From assembly GCF_001517105.1 (NCBI RefSeq), contig NZ_LPVF01000012.1:248001-312000 (forward strand): a stretch of 64,000 bases of DNA. Reading direction: 5' to 3'. The position numbers and the translations under genes were made by a program. Within the stretch, counting starts at the first letter, position 1. Every line of letters begins with the position of its first letter. The notes beneath the pieces are model-generated. The model worked only from the letters and a program-made list of their open reading frames with translations, ran no database searches and had not been told where the DNA came from. Shown in pieces: positions 43,419-52,783 of this stretch. Source of the stretch: Bacillus halotolerans. Its GTDB lineage: Bacteria; Bacillota; Bacilli; Bacillales; Bacillaceae.

Positions 43419-44129
43419 TTGAACGAACACATCACCTTTGACACATGGAACGAAACGCTGGCAAAAGAGATGAAGGAGCAATTGATCGATGAGCTCGATG
43501 TATTGAAATGGGCTTACAGGACATACGGGGATAAGATCGTGTATGCATGCAGCTTTGGCGCTGAAGGGATGGTGCTTCTCGACTTAATTTCAAAGATCAA
43601 CAAACATGCGCACATCATCTTTTTAGATACAGGGCTCCATTTTCAGGAAACATATGAGCTGATCGAAGCCGTCAAACAAAAATACCCGGCATTTACGATC
43701 CAGCTGCTTGAACCCGAGCTGAACTTAAAAGAACAAGCGGCGCAATACGGCGATGAATTATGGAAACACAACCCGAATCTCTGCTGCCAATTACGGAAAA
43801 TCGCACCTCTGCAAAAACACTTATCAGGCATGACAGCTTGGATTTCAGGTCTGCGCCGGGAGCAATCGCCGACGAGAAAGCATATTCAATTCATCAATCA
43901 GGATCAGAAATTTAAGCTTATTAAGGTCTGTCCGCTCATTCACTGGACATGGGATGATGTTTGGACGTACATCCGGCTCCACAATTTGCCTTACAACAAA
44001 CTGCACGATCAAAATTACCCGAGCATAGGCTGTGAAATGTGCACATTGCCTTCTTCAAACCCAAATGATGAGAGAGCGGGAAGATGGGCCGGACGCGAGA
44101 AAACTGAATGCGGTCTGCACCAGGAATGA
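43419..44129 (+). CDS. yitB: APS/PAPS reductase YitB (CysH family, Fe-S type)
   Basis: Reduces activated sulfate to sulfite. Start TTG 43419 lies 6-7 nt after GGGGGG and yields 236 residues, the length I recall for the 168 protein; the upstream ATG at 43398 would include the site itself. Iron-sulfur cysteines of the CC..CxxC type are at 122-123 and 205/208. The active-site cysteine is in the C-terminal ECGLHQE (Cys231). First gene of yitB-yitA-yisZ, a second sulfate-assimilation set besides the cysH operon. Confidence 0.93.
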   Translation: MNEHITFDTWNETLAKEMKEQLIDELDVLKWAYRTYGDKIVYACSFGAEGMVLLDLISKINKHAHIIFLDTGLHFQETYELIEAVKQKYPAFTIQLLEPELNLKEQAAQYGDELWKHNPNLCCQLRKIAPLQKHLSGMTAWISGLRREQSPTRKHIQFINQDQKFKLIKVCPLIHWTWDDVWTYIRLHNLPYNKLHDQNYPSIGCEMCTLPSSNPNDERAGRWAGREKTECGLHQE

Positions 44130-44263
44130 AAGACCGTATGTCGTGAGAATGGAAGCGCCGGCAGGTCTCAATCTACATTTTCTATTGATGAGAAAGCCCG
44201 TCCAGCGAAGAAATGGCAGACTATTAAAAAACAATGTAAAACGCAAAGATGGAGGTTAAGCAC

Positions 44264-45433
44264 GTGAATGCAATCGAGCCCCATGGAGGGGTGTTAATCA
44301 ACCGCATCGATCCCGCATGCACTTTTGATGGCTGCACTTGCGAAGCTGAGCTTGATCAGCTGGCACTGAGCGACCTCGAGCTTATCGCGATCGGCGGCTA
44401 CAGCCCGTTAACAGGTTTTTTGGGAGAAAAAGATTATCATTCCGTTGTGAAAGAGATGAGGCTGGCGAACGGTTTGCCGTGGAGCCTGCCTATTACGCTG
44501 CCTGTCAGCGAAGAAACAGCCAAACAGCTGTCTGTCGGAAATCACGTGAAGCTTGTGAAACACGGCGTGACGTACGGCATGATGACAGTGACCGATATCT
44601 ATCAGCCAGATAAAACACAGGAGGCGCTGTCTGTTTATAAAACAAACGATCCCGCCCACCCCGGAGTAAAGAAACTGCTGGAGCGTCCGGACTTTTATAT
44701 TGGAGGGCCTATCCTTGTCAGCCGCCTTCCCGATAAGTCCTTCGAACAGTTTTATGCAGCGCCGGCACAAACGAGAACGGCCTTTGAAAAGCTCGGCTGG
44801 AAAACGATTGTCGGCTTTCAGACGCGGAATCCCGTTCACAGAGCCCATGAATATATTCAAAAAACAGCGTTGGAAACCGTCGACGGTCTGCTGCTTCATC
44901 CGCTAGTAGGAGAAACGAAATCAGATGATATTCCGAGTGATATCAGAATGGAAAGCTACCAAGTACTGCTTGACCAGTATTATCCAAAGGATCGGGTGAT
45001 GTTATCGGTGTTCCCTGCCGCCATGCGGTATGCCGGGCCGCGTGAAGCGATTTTCCATGCGCTCGTCCGCAAAAATTACGGCTGCACCCATTTTATCGTC
45101 GGACGCGATCATGCAGGCGTCGGCAGCTATTACGGAACATACGACGCACAGACCATTTTCGGATCATTCACCGAGGAAGAGCTGGGCATCAAGCCGCTGT
45201 TTTTTGAGCATAGCTTTTACTGCCGGAAATGCGGAAATATGGGCACCTCCAAAACGTGTCCGCACAGCGCGAGAGATCACATCCATTTATCAGGCACTAA
45301 AGTGAGGGAGCTTCTCCGCCAAGGCAAAAAGCCGCCGAAAGAATTCAGCCGGCCCGAGGTTGCAAGCGTGCTGATAAAAGGGCTCCATCAGCAGCCTGTT
45401 GCCATTCAGAGAAACAGCGGGGGATCAGAATGA
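44264..45433 (+). CDS. yitA: Sulfate adenylyltransferase YitA (Sat)
   Basis: Makes adenylylsulfate from sulfate and ATP. Start GTG 44264 is 8 nt after GGAGG, giving 389 residues as in B. subtilis. The catalytic motif is [10 protein letters not shown], with a later GRDHAGVG and a zinc-type [15 protein letters not shown]. It overlaps yisZ by 4 bp. Confidence 0.95.
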   Translation: MNAIEPHGGVLINRIDPACTFDGCTCEAELDQLALSDLELIAIGGYSPLTGFLGEKDYHSVVKEMRLANGLPWSLPITLPVSEETAKQLSVGNHVKLVKHGVTYGMMTVTDIYQPDKTQEALSVYKTNDPAHPGVKKLLERPDFYIGGPILVSRLPDKSFEQFYAAPAQTRTAFEKLGWKTIVGFQTRNPVHRAHEYIQKTALETVDGLLLHPLVGETKSDDIPSDIRMESYQVLLDQYYPKDRVMLSVFPAAMRYAGPREAIFHALVRKNYGCTHFIVGRDHAGVGSYYGTYDAQTIFGSFTEEELGIKPLFFEHSFYCRKCGNMGTSKTCPHSARDHIHLSGTKVRELLRQGKKPPKEFSRPEVASVLIKGLHQQPVAIQRNSGGSE

Positions 45434-46029
45434 CACACAACCCGAATATCGTTTGGCATCCAGCAGTGATCCAAAAATCTGACAGACAGAGCTTAAACGG
45501 ACATAAAAGCTGCGCCCTTTGGTTTACCGGTCTGTCCGGCTCAGGAAAATCAGTGCTCGCCAATGCCGTAGATGAAAAGCTCTATCACATGGGAATTCGG
45601 AGTTATGTCCTTGACGGCGATAATATCCGCCACGGATTGAATCGAGATCTCGGCTTTCGGACTGAGGACAGAATCGAAAACATCCGCCGGATCGGTGAAG
45701 TCGCAAAGCTGTTTGTCGATAGCGGTCAAATGATCTTAACAGCCTTTATTTCTCCGTTCAGAGAGGATCGGGATATGGTCAGAGCGCTGTTTCCCGACGG
45801 AGAATTTCTCGAAATTTATGTGAAGTGCCCGCTCCAGGTTTGTGAACAGCGGGACCCGAAAGGTCTTTATAAAAAAGCGCGCAACGGAGACATTAAACAT
45901 TTCACGGGGATTGATTCTCCCTATGAAGCGCCTCTTTCTCCCGATTTGATCATTGAATCCGACCAAACGTCCATTGCGGATGGGGCTGATTTGATCATCA
46001 AAGAATTGCAGCACAAAGGCATCATTTAA
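45430..46029 (+). CDS. yisZ: Adenylylsulfate kinase YisZ (CysC)
   Basis: Phosphorylates APS to PAPS. It has 199 residues. Walker A is GLSGSGKS at 34-41, followed by [16 protein letters not shown] and the [13 protein letters not shown] segment typical of APS kinases. Last gene of the sulfate-activation operon, ending at a terminator. Confidence 0.95.
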   Translation: MTHNPNIVWHPAVIQKSDRQSLNGHKSCALWFTGLSGSGKSVLANAVDEKLYHMGIRSYVLDGDNIRHGLNRDLGFRTEDRIENIRRIGEVAKLFVDSGQMILTAFISPFREDRDMVRALFPDGEFLEIYVKCPLQVCEQRDPKGLYKKARNGDIKHFTGIDSPYEAPLSPDLIIESDQTSIADGADLIIKELQHKGII

Positions 46030-46057
46030 AAAACCCGACATTGATCGGGTTTTTTTA
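46028..46057. terminator. Bidirectional terminator between yisZ and yisY
   Basis: Stem AAAACCCGA paired with TCGGGTTTT with A- and T-runs on either side; it starts at the yisZ stop. Confidence 0.88.
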
Positions 46058-46858
46058 TTTAGCAAACTGCGCAATCAGGCTGTTTATTTTTTCTTTTTCC
46101 TCATAAAAGAGCCCGTGCCCATTGTTTTCAAACGGAACCAATTCCGACTGCTTTATGCCGCGTTTTAATTCTTTGGCAAAATCAAACGGAGCGATTTTGT
46201 CCTTTCTGCCGTGCAGGATGAGTGTCGGCACCTTGATTTCCGCCATATCCTTTCTGAGATCCTCGTCTCTTAACGCAATGCCTGAGTGAATCGTTCCGTA
46301 AGAGGAAGCGTCCAGCAAAAGATTCTGGAACCATTGCTGGAACTCCGGAGAAACTTGTTTCTCGAAAAACTGTCTTCCCAGGTCAGCAAGCGTTTTCGGC
46401 CGATCGCTTTTGAATTGTTCAATCATGTCATCAATGTCCTGTTTCCTCATGCCGTACGGATAACCCGGGCGCTTTGTAAATGCTGGCGCGGCCGCTGACA
46501 ATAAAACAAGTTTATCGATATCGGCGCTCTCATGCCTTGCCATGTAACGGATCGCAATTGCGCCGCCCATCGAAAAGCCGGCGAGAATCGCATTCTCAAG
46601 CTGAAGCGTATAAATAACGGCTTTCACGTCATCTGCCATCGTATTATAATCGTAGCCTTCCCACGGGCGGTCGGAATCACCGTAGCCCCGAAAATCGATG
46701 CCAATAAAACGGAAACCTCTTTTCGGCAGCTCATTCATTTGATATTCAAACATCTTATGATTCAGCGGCCAGCCATGCAAGAAGATAATAGGCCTTCCAT
46801 GCCCGATATCCTCCACAAACAGTGTCACATGCTCCTCGGTTTTTACGTAATGCCCCAC
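46055..46858 (-). CDS. yisY: Alpha/beta hydrolase YisY (chloroperoxidase-like)
   Basis: A 267-residue hydrolase. Start GTG 46858 (MGHYVKTEEHV) has AGGAGG 8 nt upstream, while a 39-codon extension does not. The catalytic set is Ser in GFSMGG, Asp in HGRKDKIAPF and His in NNGHGLFYEE. It resembles cofactor-free haloperoxidases/esterases. Monocistronic; divergent from yisX. Natural substrate unknown. Confidence 0.9.
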   Translation of the reverse strand: MGHYVKTEEHVTLFVEDIGHGRPIIFLHGWPLNHKMFEYQMNELPKRGFRFIGIDFRGYGDSDRPWEGYDYNTMADDVKAVIYTLQLENAILAGFSMGGAIAIRYMARHESADIDKLVLLSAAAPAFTKRPGYPYGMRKQDIDDMIEQFKSDRPKTLADLGRQFFEKQVSPEFQQWFQNLLLDASSYGTIHSGIALRDEDLRKDMAEIKVPTLILHGRKDKIAPFDFAKELKRGIKQSELVPFENNGHGLFYEEKEKINSLIAQFAK

Positions 46859-47065
46859 TCCACATTCCTCCTGTTCCCTTTTCTTTCCCGTCTTGTAAAC
46901 GCCTTGACGTTCGGGAAGCTTTGCATTTATGCTTACAAAACAAGCGGGCTGCAACACCCAGAAAAGGCTCTTCACGTTTTACTATATGTATCAATCCGCG
47001 GAAACGATCTATGAAATTGATCCTGATGGCTTTAGGTCATTCAGGAATGTAAAGGATGTCAAATC

Positions 47066-47704
47066 ATGAATAAAACAGCGATTCAAAAACCGTACGTACC
47101 AGAAAACCTGCAAGCCGCCGATTTTCATGAAACGGCTGCAACAGATGATGTGATCAGCATGCATTTATTTGAAGATTGTTCAATTTCCAGTGAAGACATA
47201 GACAGGCTTTGTATTGAAAAAACCGTATTTCGGAATGTCGTGTTTATCGATGTTTCCTTTCGTTTTATTGAGCTGACAGATGTGATTTTCGAAAAATGCG
47301 ATTTATCGAACGCTGATTTCAGCGGGGCTGTTCTGCACAGAACTTTATTTAAGCAATCGAAAATGGTCGGGATGAACCTGGCTGACTCAACGCTGCGGAA
47401 TGTGTCGTTCGAGGAATGTCACGGGCAATTCAGTTCATTTTATTATTCAAATATGAAACACGTTCTGTTTCATCATTGTGTCCTTCTGCAAAGTGAATGC
47501 AGCAGCATGGCGCTCCAGCAGACACACTTTGATGCGTGCGAACTGGAGGGCGCCAACTTTACCGGTACGTCACTTCAAAACGCGGACATCAGCTCCTGCC
47601 GGTTTGAACAGATCCATGTCTCACTAGACAAATTAAAGGGCTGCAAAATTGCTCCGGAGCACGCAATGGCCTTTGCGAGAGCGCTGGGAGCTGTCATCGT
47701 CTAG
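47066..47704 (+). CDS. yisX: Pentapeptide-repeat protein YisX
   Basis: A 212-residue protein of pentapeptide repeats (A/C-[D/N]-L/F-x-x): runs such as CDLSNADFSGAVL, ACELEGANFTGTSLQNADI. These fold as a right-handed square beta-helix. Some relatives (Qnr, MfpA) mimic DNA and protect gyrase; whether YisX does is not evident. It ends one base from the convergent yisV stop. Confidence 0.88.
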   Translation: MNKTAIQKPYVPENLQAADFHETAATDDVISMHLFEDCSISSEDIDRLCIEKTVFRNVVFIDVSFRFIELTDVIFEKCDLSNADFSGAVLHRTLFKQSKMVGMNLADSTLRNVSFEECHGQFSSFYYSNMKHVLFHHCVLLQSECSSMALQQTHFDACELEGANFTGTSLQNADISSCRFEQIHVSLDKLKGCKIAPEHAMAFARALGAVIV

Positions 47705-47705
47705 C

Positions 47706-49157
47706 TTAAGCCTGCGTCATCAGGCGGCGGGCTGTATCTGCAGCCGCCTTGATGCCGATTTTCAAATCCTGAAGAGACGCATAGGAATACGACAGCCGAA
47801 TGCTGTGCCGGTCTTCGCCGTCATAAACGGAACCGGGGTTCACCAGCACCTGCTGTTTCAGTAATTCAAGAAACAGCTGCCTGACAGGCAGTTGTTTCTT
47901 GAATGTGACCCATATATAAAAGCCGCCGGCTGGGATGCGCCACTCGGCAATATCTCCTGCATACTGCTGAAGTAACTGAAGTGCCGCGTCTCTCCTTTTC
48001 TTCAGCTCCTTTCTTACCCAAGCGAGGTGTTCTTCATAATATCCTTGTGACAGCCATTGCGCCGCGGCCCATTGAGAGAGGCCGCTCGATCCGTAATCCG
48101 TCTGCATTTTAATGTCAGCCAGCCTTTCAACAACTGGTTCCGGACCGGCCAGCCAGCCGATTCGAAGACCGGGGCTTACTGTTTTCGAAAACGTGCCGAG
48201 ATACAGGACATTGCCTTCCTGATCCATCGACTTTAACGGCAGCGGCGGCTGTTCTTCAAACCACAAATCACCGTATGCATCATCCTCAATGACCGGCAGC
48301 TGCTCTTTTTTTGACAGACTGACAACCTCTTCCCTTCTCTTCTCCGACATCACAATGCCAGTCGGATTATGAAACGACGGAATCGTGTAAAGCAGCTGGC
48401 CCCCGTATTGCTTCCGGTAAGCTGAAATCAGCCCCGCCTGCATTCCTTCTTCATCCATCGGCACACCGCGAAGCCGCATCCCTGCGGATTGAAAAACATG
48501 CAAAGAGTGAAGATAGGAAGGTTTTTCTGTCAAAATGACTGAGTCCCGCTTTAAAAGCCCGATCGAAATGAGCTGGAGCGCCTGCAGTGCGCCGGATACA
48601 ATTAAAATGGCTGAAGGTGACACATTGATATGCTTTGTTTTTAAATGCTCAGCCACCGCCTCCCGCAGGTCTATATTTCCTTTCGGCTGTTCGTATCCTA
48701 AAGACAGAACATGCGGATTGATTTGCTGAAACATCCTGCGCATCGTTTCAGCCGGCAGCAGCTCTGATGAAAGCTCTCCAGTCCCCAGCCGAATGATATC
48801 CGCTCGCGCCTCGTTTTTATTGATATCCTGAATGATAGAAGAATTGGGATGATGAATCCCTGAGCGGACATAGGTGCTCCAATCAAGCGGCGGAGCCGAC
48901 GCAAGCACGCTCCATGTGCTGTTTACTACCTTTGTGCCGCCGCCTCTTCTCCCCTCTAACAGACCTTGAGACGTGAGTTCATCAATCGCCGATGTCACTG
49001 TGCTTCGGTTGACCTGAAACATATCCGCCAGCGTTCTTTGCGACGGAATTTTCGTCCCTACAGCCCACTCGCCATGGAGAATTTTTTCTTTTATATATTG
49101 TTCGATTTGCCGATGAAGCGGAATGTCCGATTCACGGCTCGGCTGCCAATGTGACAA
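47706..49157 (-). CDS. yisV: MocR-type regulator YisV (GntR wHTH plus aminotransferase domain)
   Basis: A 483-residue MocR/GabR-like regulator. Start TTG 49157 (MSHWQPSRESD) follows AAAGGGGG; the upstream extension has no site. Residues about 10-80 form the GntR winged helix (RTLADMFQVNRSTVTSAIDEL). A linker then joins a fold-type I aminotransferase domain with the PLP lysine in TFSKTVSPGLRIGW. It is divergent from yisU, an amino-acid exporter type, across a 30-bp palindrome, so YisV probably controls yisU in response to a PLP-reactive amine. Confidence 0.92.
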   Translation of the reverse strand: MSHWQPSRESDIPLHRQIEQYIKEKILHGEWAVGTKIPSQRTLADMFQVNRSTVTSAIDELTSQGLLEGRRGGGTKVVNSTWSVLASAPPLDWSTYVRSGIHHPNSSIIQDINKNEARADIIRLGTGELSSELLPAETMRRMFQQINPHVLSLGYEQPKGNIDLREAVAEHLKTKHINVSPSAILIVSGALQALQLISIGLLKRDSVILTEKPSYLHSLHVFQSAGMRLRGVPMDEEGMQAGLISAYRKQYGGQLLYTIPSFHNPTGIVMSEKRREEVVSLSKKEQLPVIEDDAYGDLWFEEQPPLPLKSMDQEGNVLYLGTFSKTVSPGLRIGWLAGPEPVVERLADIKMQTDYGSSGLSQWAAAQWLSQGYYEEHLAWVRKELKKRRDAALQLLQQYAGDIAEWRIPAGGFYIWVTFKKQLPVRQLFLELLKQQVLVNPGSVYDGEDRHSIRLSYSYASLQDLKIGIKAAADTARRLMTQA

Positions 49158-49178
49158 CGTTATGCCCCCTTTTTTCAC

Positions 49179-49214
49179 ATTATACATTTGGCTGGTTTCA
49201 AAACCAACCAAATG
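49179..49214 (-). promoter_or_regulatory. yisV promoter covered by a 30-bp palindrome (likely MocR operator)
   Basis: On the minus strand TTGGTT (49207-49202), a 17-bp spacer and TATAAT (49184-49179) form a good sigma-A promoter for yisV. The spacer and -35 box are occupied by an inverted repeat at 49185-49214. Its 14-bp arms (CATTTGGCTGGTTT and AAACCAACCAAATG) around CA differ at one position. YisV binding here could repress its own gene and activate yisU on the other strand. Confidence 0.78.
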
Positions 49215-49281
49215 GCCGGAGACATGTAAAATCTTCTCTATTATTATGAGAAAAACAGATGTGAAAGGAGTTTTTTTCAGC

Positions 49282-49890
49282 ATGAATGCAATGATTCACG
49301 GAATCGTGCTGGCCTTCGGCTTAATTTTGCCGCTGGGGGCGCAGAATGTATTTATTTTTCAGCAGGGAGCGTGGCAAAGGCATATTTGGCTGGCGCTTCC
49401 AGCCGTCATCAGTGCTTCTGTCTGCGATACCCTGCTCATTGTGTTAGCGGTTGCGGGTGTATCTGTCATTGTGCAGCAGGTGCCTGTTTTTGAGACGGGA
49501 ATGATGGCCGTGGGATTTTTGTTTCTCATTTACATGGGCTGGGTGACATGGAACAGCCGTCCGAAAACGGATGACAAAGAAAACAATATATTCACAGCAA
49601 AGAAACAAGCCGCATTTGCCGCAGCCGTGTCTCTGTTAAACCCGCACGCCATTTTAGACACTGTCGGCGTCATCGGTACAAGCTCTTTGCAGTATTCAGG
49701 GCTGGAGAAATGGCTCTTTATGGCCGCCTGCATCGCTGTGTCTTGGATTTGGTTGATCAGTCTTGCGATAGCGGGCCGGCTGTTCCAGACGATAGATACG
49801 AGCGGCAGGCTTATGTTGATCGTAAACAAATGTTCTGCGGTGGTAATGTGGGCTGCCGCCGTCTATTTCTTGTTCTCGATCTTTCGTTAA
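49282..49890 (+). CDS. yisU: LysE/RhtB-type amino-acid exporter YisU
   Basis: A 202-residue, six-helix membrane protein of the LysE family. The N-terminal helix ends [17 protein letters not shown], a family hallmark, and [13 protein letters not shown] is the conserved central motif. Start ATG 49282 with AAAGGAG 11 nt upstream. It is divergent from the MocR gene yisV. Likely exports lysine, arginine or a related compound. Confidence 0.9.
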   Translation: MNAMIHGIVLAFGLILPLGAQNVFIFQQGAWQRHIWLALPAVISASVCDTLLIVLAVAGVSVIVQQVPVFETGMMAVGFLFLIYMGWVTWNSRPKTDDKENNIFTAKKQAAFAAAVSLLNPHAILDTVGVIGTSSLQYSGLEKWLFMAACIAVSWIWLISLAIAGRLFQTIDTSGRLMLIVNKCSAVVMWAAAVYFLFSIFR

Positions 49891-49946
49891 CTGGAGGAAA
49901 CCACAGCCTAAACATCGAATTGTATTTAGAAAAGGGGGCGATGTTT

Positions 49947-50456
49947 GTGACTGATGCTAAACAATTTTATGACTACCATTCCTGGGCGAACAAGCGAATC
50001 TTGAACCATATCGAACACCTGCCGGAGGGAACTGCTTATCAAGAAGTAAAGAGCGTATTCCCTTCAGTCAGTGACGTACTGCTTCATATGTGCAGGGCTG
50101 ACTACATATGGCTGAACGTTCTTTCGGGAGTGGACTACCAAGAGATTATAGACGGCACAGGGAAGTTCGAGTCCGCGCATGGCAATATGACAGCGATTAA
50201 ACAGCACGCTTCCGAGTTGGAATTACAGTATCATCATTTCTTCAGCCGCCAAACGGACTTAGAACAGACCTTCTCCATGCAGCATCCGAAACTCGGTACA
50301 CTGGAATCAACCTATGCAGACACCATCCTGCATGTCGTCAATCACGGCACTTATCACAGAGGGAACGTGACAGCCATGCTAAGACAGCTGGGTCATTCAG
50401 GCGTACCTACTGATTATATGTACTTTTTATATGAGAAAAGAGAAAGCAAGGGCTAA
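49947..50456 (+). CDS. yisT: DinB-family protein YisT
   Basis: A 169-residue DinB/YfiT four-helix protein. Start GTG 49947 lies 8 nt after AAAGGGGG; the nearby ATG is too close to it. Metal-binding histidines are visible in [11 protein letters not shown] and [13 protein letters not shown]. These proteins bind divalent metal and often act as thiol-dependent transferases. It follows yisU by 56 bp. Confidence 0.88.
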   Translation: MTDAKQFYDYHSWANKRILNHIEHLPEGTAYQEVKSVFPSVSDVLLHMCRADYIWLNVLSGVDYQEIIDGTGKFESAHGNMTAIKQHASELELQYHHFFSRQTDLEQTFSMQHPKLGTLESTYADTILHVVNHGTYHRGNVTAMLRQLGHSGVPTDYMYFLYEKRESKG

Positions 50457-50474
50457 ACTGTCCTTGCTTTTTTT
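50442..50474 (+). terminator. Terminator after yisT
   Basis: An 8-bp stem (AAGCAAGG paired with CCTTGCTT) with T7; the upstream arm uses the last yisT codons. Confidence 0.85.
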
Positions 50475-50507
50475 GGCGGAAAAGCCTCAAATGGAACCTA
50501 TTAACTT

Positions 50508-51536
50508 TTACATACCTGTATAAGCACGCTCCACATCAAGCTGTACAGACCTGCCGCTTCGATACGAATCGGTCGCGGCGATGCCGACTTCTAAATTGAT
50601 TGTCGCATCGACATCTGTCACAATCGGTGTTTTTCCATTTCGGACGCACTCTGCAAAATGCTGCAGTTCTAAGCAGTAGGCTTCATGAAAACGAGTTTGA
50701 AAGTCTGGGATGATCTCATAGCTACTCCCTTTAGCAGTCAGGATGGTCACATTTTGGTTTCTCAATGTCCCTATGAAAATACTGCCCTCTGTCCCGATAA
50801 TTTCTGCACGGATATCATGGCCGTATGGAGAGGTTCTGCTTGCCTCGACGTCTCCCGCTGCGCCGGAATCAAATTCTAAATACGTCAGCGCCTGATCAAC
50901 ATCGCCGTATTGTTCCATAAACGGGTTGTTTAAAATACGGCCGTGTCCGGAAACAGAAGTGATCTCCGCTCCGAGCAAATATCGGGCAATATCGTAATCA
51001 TGGATGGAACAGTCGATAAAGATCCCTCCGCTATGTTTGATAAACTCAGCGGGAGGCGCTCCTTGATCGCGTGTAAAGCCTTTATAATAGATGGGTTTGC
51101 CGATCTCTCCCGCGTCTATCCGCCGTTTCGCATCCGCATATGCAGGATCAAAACGCCTCATAAAACCGACTTGGCAGATGACACCTGTCTCTTTTATTGT
51201 TTCAGAAACTGATTTTGATTCCTCAAGGTTTAATGTCAGCGGTTTTTCAACGAAAATCTGCTTGCCGTTTTCCGCCGCTTTGATGATCATTTCCCCATGT
51301 GTGCTTGTCGGCGTTACGATGACCACTGCATCAATCTCGGGATCTGCTAAAATCTCATGCGGATCATCCGACCATTTTTCAAGCCCGAATTCTTTAGCGA
51401 CCTGCTCTGCTCTTTCTGTCATCGGATCACCGACACTGACAAGCTCAGCTCCCGGAACGCTGGTCATAAGGTTTCTTGCGTGATAGTATCCCAGTCTCCC
51501 TAACCCTAATACCGCGCATCTTACTCGATTTCCCAT
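50508..51536 (-). CDS. iolX: NAD+-dependent scyllo-inositol dehydrogenase YisS (IolX)
   Basis: A 342-residue Gfo/Idh/MocA oxidoreductase. It has a Rossmann start VLGLGRLGYYHARNL, the catalytic EKP in IFVEKPLTL, and a C-terminal domain with the Asp/His pair in DCSIHDYDIARY. In B. subtilis IolX oxidises scyllo-inositol and is repressed by the neighbouring LacI-type regulator DegA/IolQ. GGAGAG lies upstream of the ATG. Confidence 0.93.
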   Translation of the reverse strand: MGNRVRCAVLGLGRLGYYHARNLMTSVPGAELVSVGDPMTERAEQVAKEFGLEKWSDDPHEILADPEIDAVVIVTPTSTHGEMIIKAAENGKQIFVEKPLTLNLEESKSVSETIKETGVICQVGFMRRFDPAYADAKRRIDAGEIGKPIYYKGFTRDQGAPPAEFIKHSGGIFIDCSIHDYDIARYLLGAEITSVSGHGRILNNPFMEQYGDVDQALTYLEFDSGAAGDVEASRTSPYGHDIRAEIIGTEGSIFIGTLRNQNVTILTAKGSSYEIIPDFQTRFHEAYCLELQHFAECVRNGKTPIVTDVDATINLEVGIAATDSYRSGRSVQLDVERAYTGM

Positions 51537-51569
51537 GTCCTCATCTCTCCTTAGTCTCCTTTTTCACCG

Positions 51570-51656
51570 CCTAATGAAAGCGCTTTACCATAATGATTAA
51601 AAAAATAGCGGTTCATCCCACTATTTGGCCGATATAATTTTGCGCAAGCGCTTTCT
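51570..51656 (-). promoter_or_regulatory. IolQ-type operators upstream of iolX
   Basis: The minus strand at 51656-51639 reads AGAAAGCGCTTGCGCAAA, an exact match to the IolQ operator AGAAARCGCTTKCKCAAA that I recall for B. subtilis. A second, weaker copy around AAAGCGCTTTC at 51570-51587 keeps the core palindrome and also fits a CcpA cre site with one mismatch (51574-51589). The iolX promoter should lie in this interval, but no clear -35/-10 pair stands out. Confidence 0.72.
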
Positions 51657-51720
51657 CAAAAGGTGATTTCATTTTACAATGTCCTTTCTTCCCATGCAAT
51701 ATCTTTTTCGCCTTCGCTGT

Positions 51721-51762
51721 CAAAAAGAAAAGAACCCGCTGCATTATCGGATTCTTTTCTTG
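51721..51762 (-). terminator. Terminator at the end of degA
   Basis: A 10-bp stem (AAGAAAAGAA paired with TTCTTTTCTT) extended by CCG/CGG and followed by T's on the minus strand. The downstream part of the degA coding end forms one arm. Confidence 0.7.
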
Positions 51763-52766
51763 AACGGTGCTGTAGAATGTCTGATCACTAGCTCGGGTGA
51801 TAACACGATTTTTTGTTTTGCCTTTCGTTTTCCTTCGATTTCTTCCGCCAGCAGTTCAATGACGCGCTGCCCCATTTCTTTAATCGGCTGGGCTACCGTT
51901 GTCAGGGGCGGATCGACCATTTCAGCAAGGATGGTGTTATCAAACCCGATGATGGACAGGTCATCCGGAACCTTGATGCCTCTTATTCTCGCCGCCTGAA
52001 TGGCGGCACAGGCCAATACATCGTTAAAAGCAAAAATAGCCGTTGGCCTATCCCTGTCCAGCAATTTTCCCGCCTCTTCCTTTCCGCTCTCCAAAGAGAA
52101 GCGTGTCGGAACGATCAGCGACTCATCGACCGGCACATTCGCTTCCCCCATCGCCTGCCGGAATCCTTTGATTCTGTCTGTTTCACCTGTCGTTGACCCA
52201 TCACCCACAATGCAGGCAATCCTCGTGTGGCCCAGTGACAAAAGATGCTTCGCCGCCTCATACCCGCCTAGAACATCATCCATCACGACGATATCCATCG
52301 GTAAAAGGGGCTTATCCTGTGAAATCATGGCGAGCGGGATATGTTCGCTAATGATTTCCTCTAAAGCTGACATGCTGTCATGATTCTCAATTCCTGTCGC
52401 AAAAATGATGCCGTCTACGTTTTTTTGCTTTAGGACAGAAAAATATTTCGTTTCTTTTTTCGGATCGTAATCGGTACTGCAAATGATCATCTGAAAACCA
52501 AGCTCATCCGCTCTTTCCTCTATGCTTTTCGCGAGCTCGCCGTAAAACGGGTTTGAAATATCAGGCGTCACAAGGCCGATAATATTGGTTCGCTTTCCCG
52601 TTAAAGCAGCGGCGTGGACATTGGGCGTGTACTCCATTTCCTTCATCACATTCATGACCCTTTGCCTTGTTTTGTCGCTGATCCGGCCCGTATGGTTAAT
52701 GACGCGCGATACGGTCGTGATCGAGACACCCGCCTTCCTCGCCACATCGTAAATTGTCGTTTTCAT
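51744..52766 (-). CDS. degA: LacI-family repressor DegA (IolQ)
   Basis: A 340-residue LacI/GalR regulator. The HTH is at residues 3-25 (TIYDVARKAGVSITTVSRVIN), followed by the hinge and a periplasmic-binding-protein-like effector domain (GLVTPDISNPFYGELAKSIEE). Start ATG 52766 follows GAGGG; the ATG two codons earlier overlaps that site. It represses iolX in B. subtilis; an older report links DegA to degradation of glutamine PRPP amidotransferase. It ends next to iolX on the same strand and follows yisR. Confidence 0.92.
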   Translation of the reverse strand: MKTTIYDVARKAGVSITTVSRVINHTGRISDKTRQRVMNVMKEMEYTPNVHAAALTGKRTNIIGLVTPDISNPFYGELAKSIEERADELGFQMIICSTDYDPKKETKYFSVLKQKNVDGIIFATGIENHDSMSALEEIISEHIPLAMISQDKPLLPMDIVVMDDVLGGYEAAKHLLSLGHTRIACIVGDGSTTGETDRIKGFRQAMGEANVPVDESLIVPTRFSLESGKEEAGKLLDRDRPTAIFAFNDVLACAAIQAARIRGIKVPDDLSIIGFDNTILAEMVDPPLTTVAQPIKEMGQRVIELLAEEIEGKRKAKQKIVLSPELVIRHSTAPFKKRIR

Positions 52767-52783
52767 CTTCATCCCTCGTCTGC

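Noticed and set aside
44032..44259. Frame of 75 codons bridging yitB and yitA, possible hidden gene or frameshifted yitB tail
   Set aside because: yitB already ends in the conserved ECGLHQE and matches family length; the frame has no good ribosome site.
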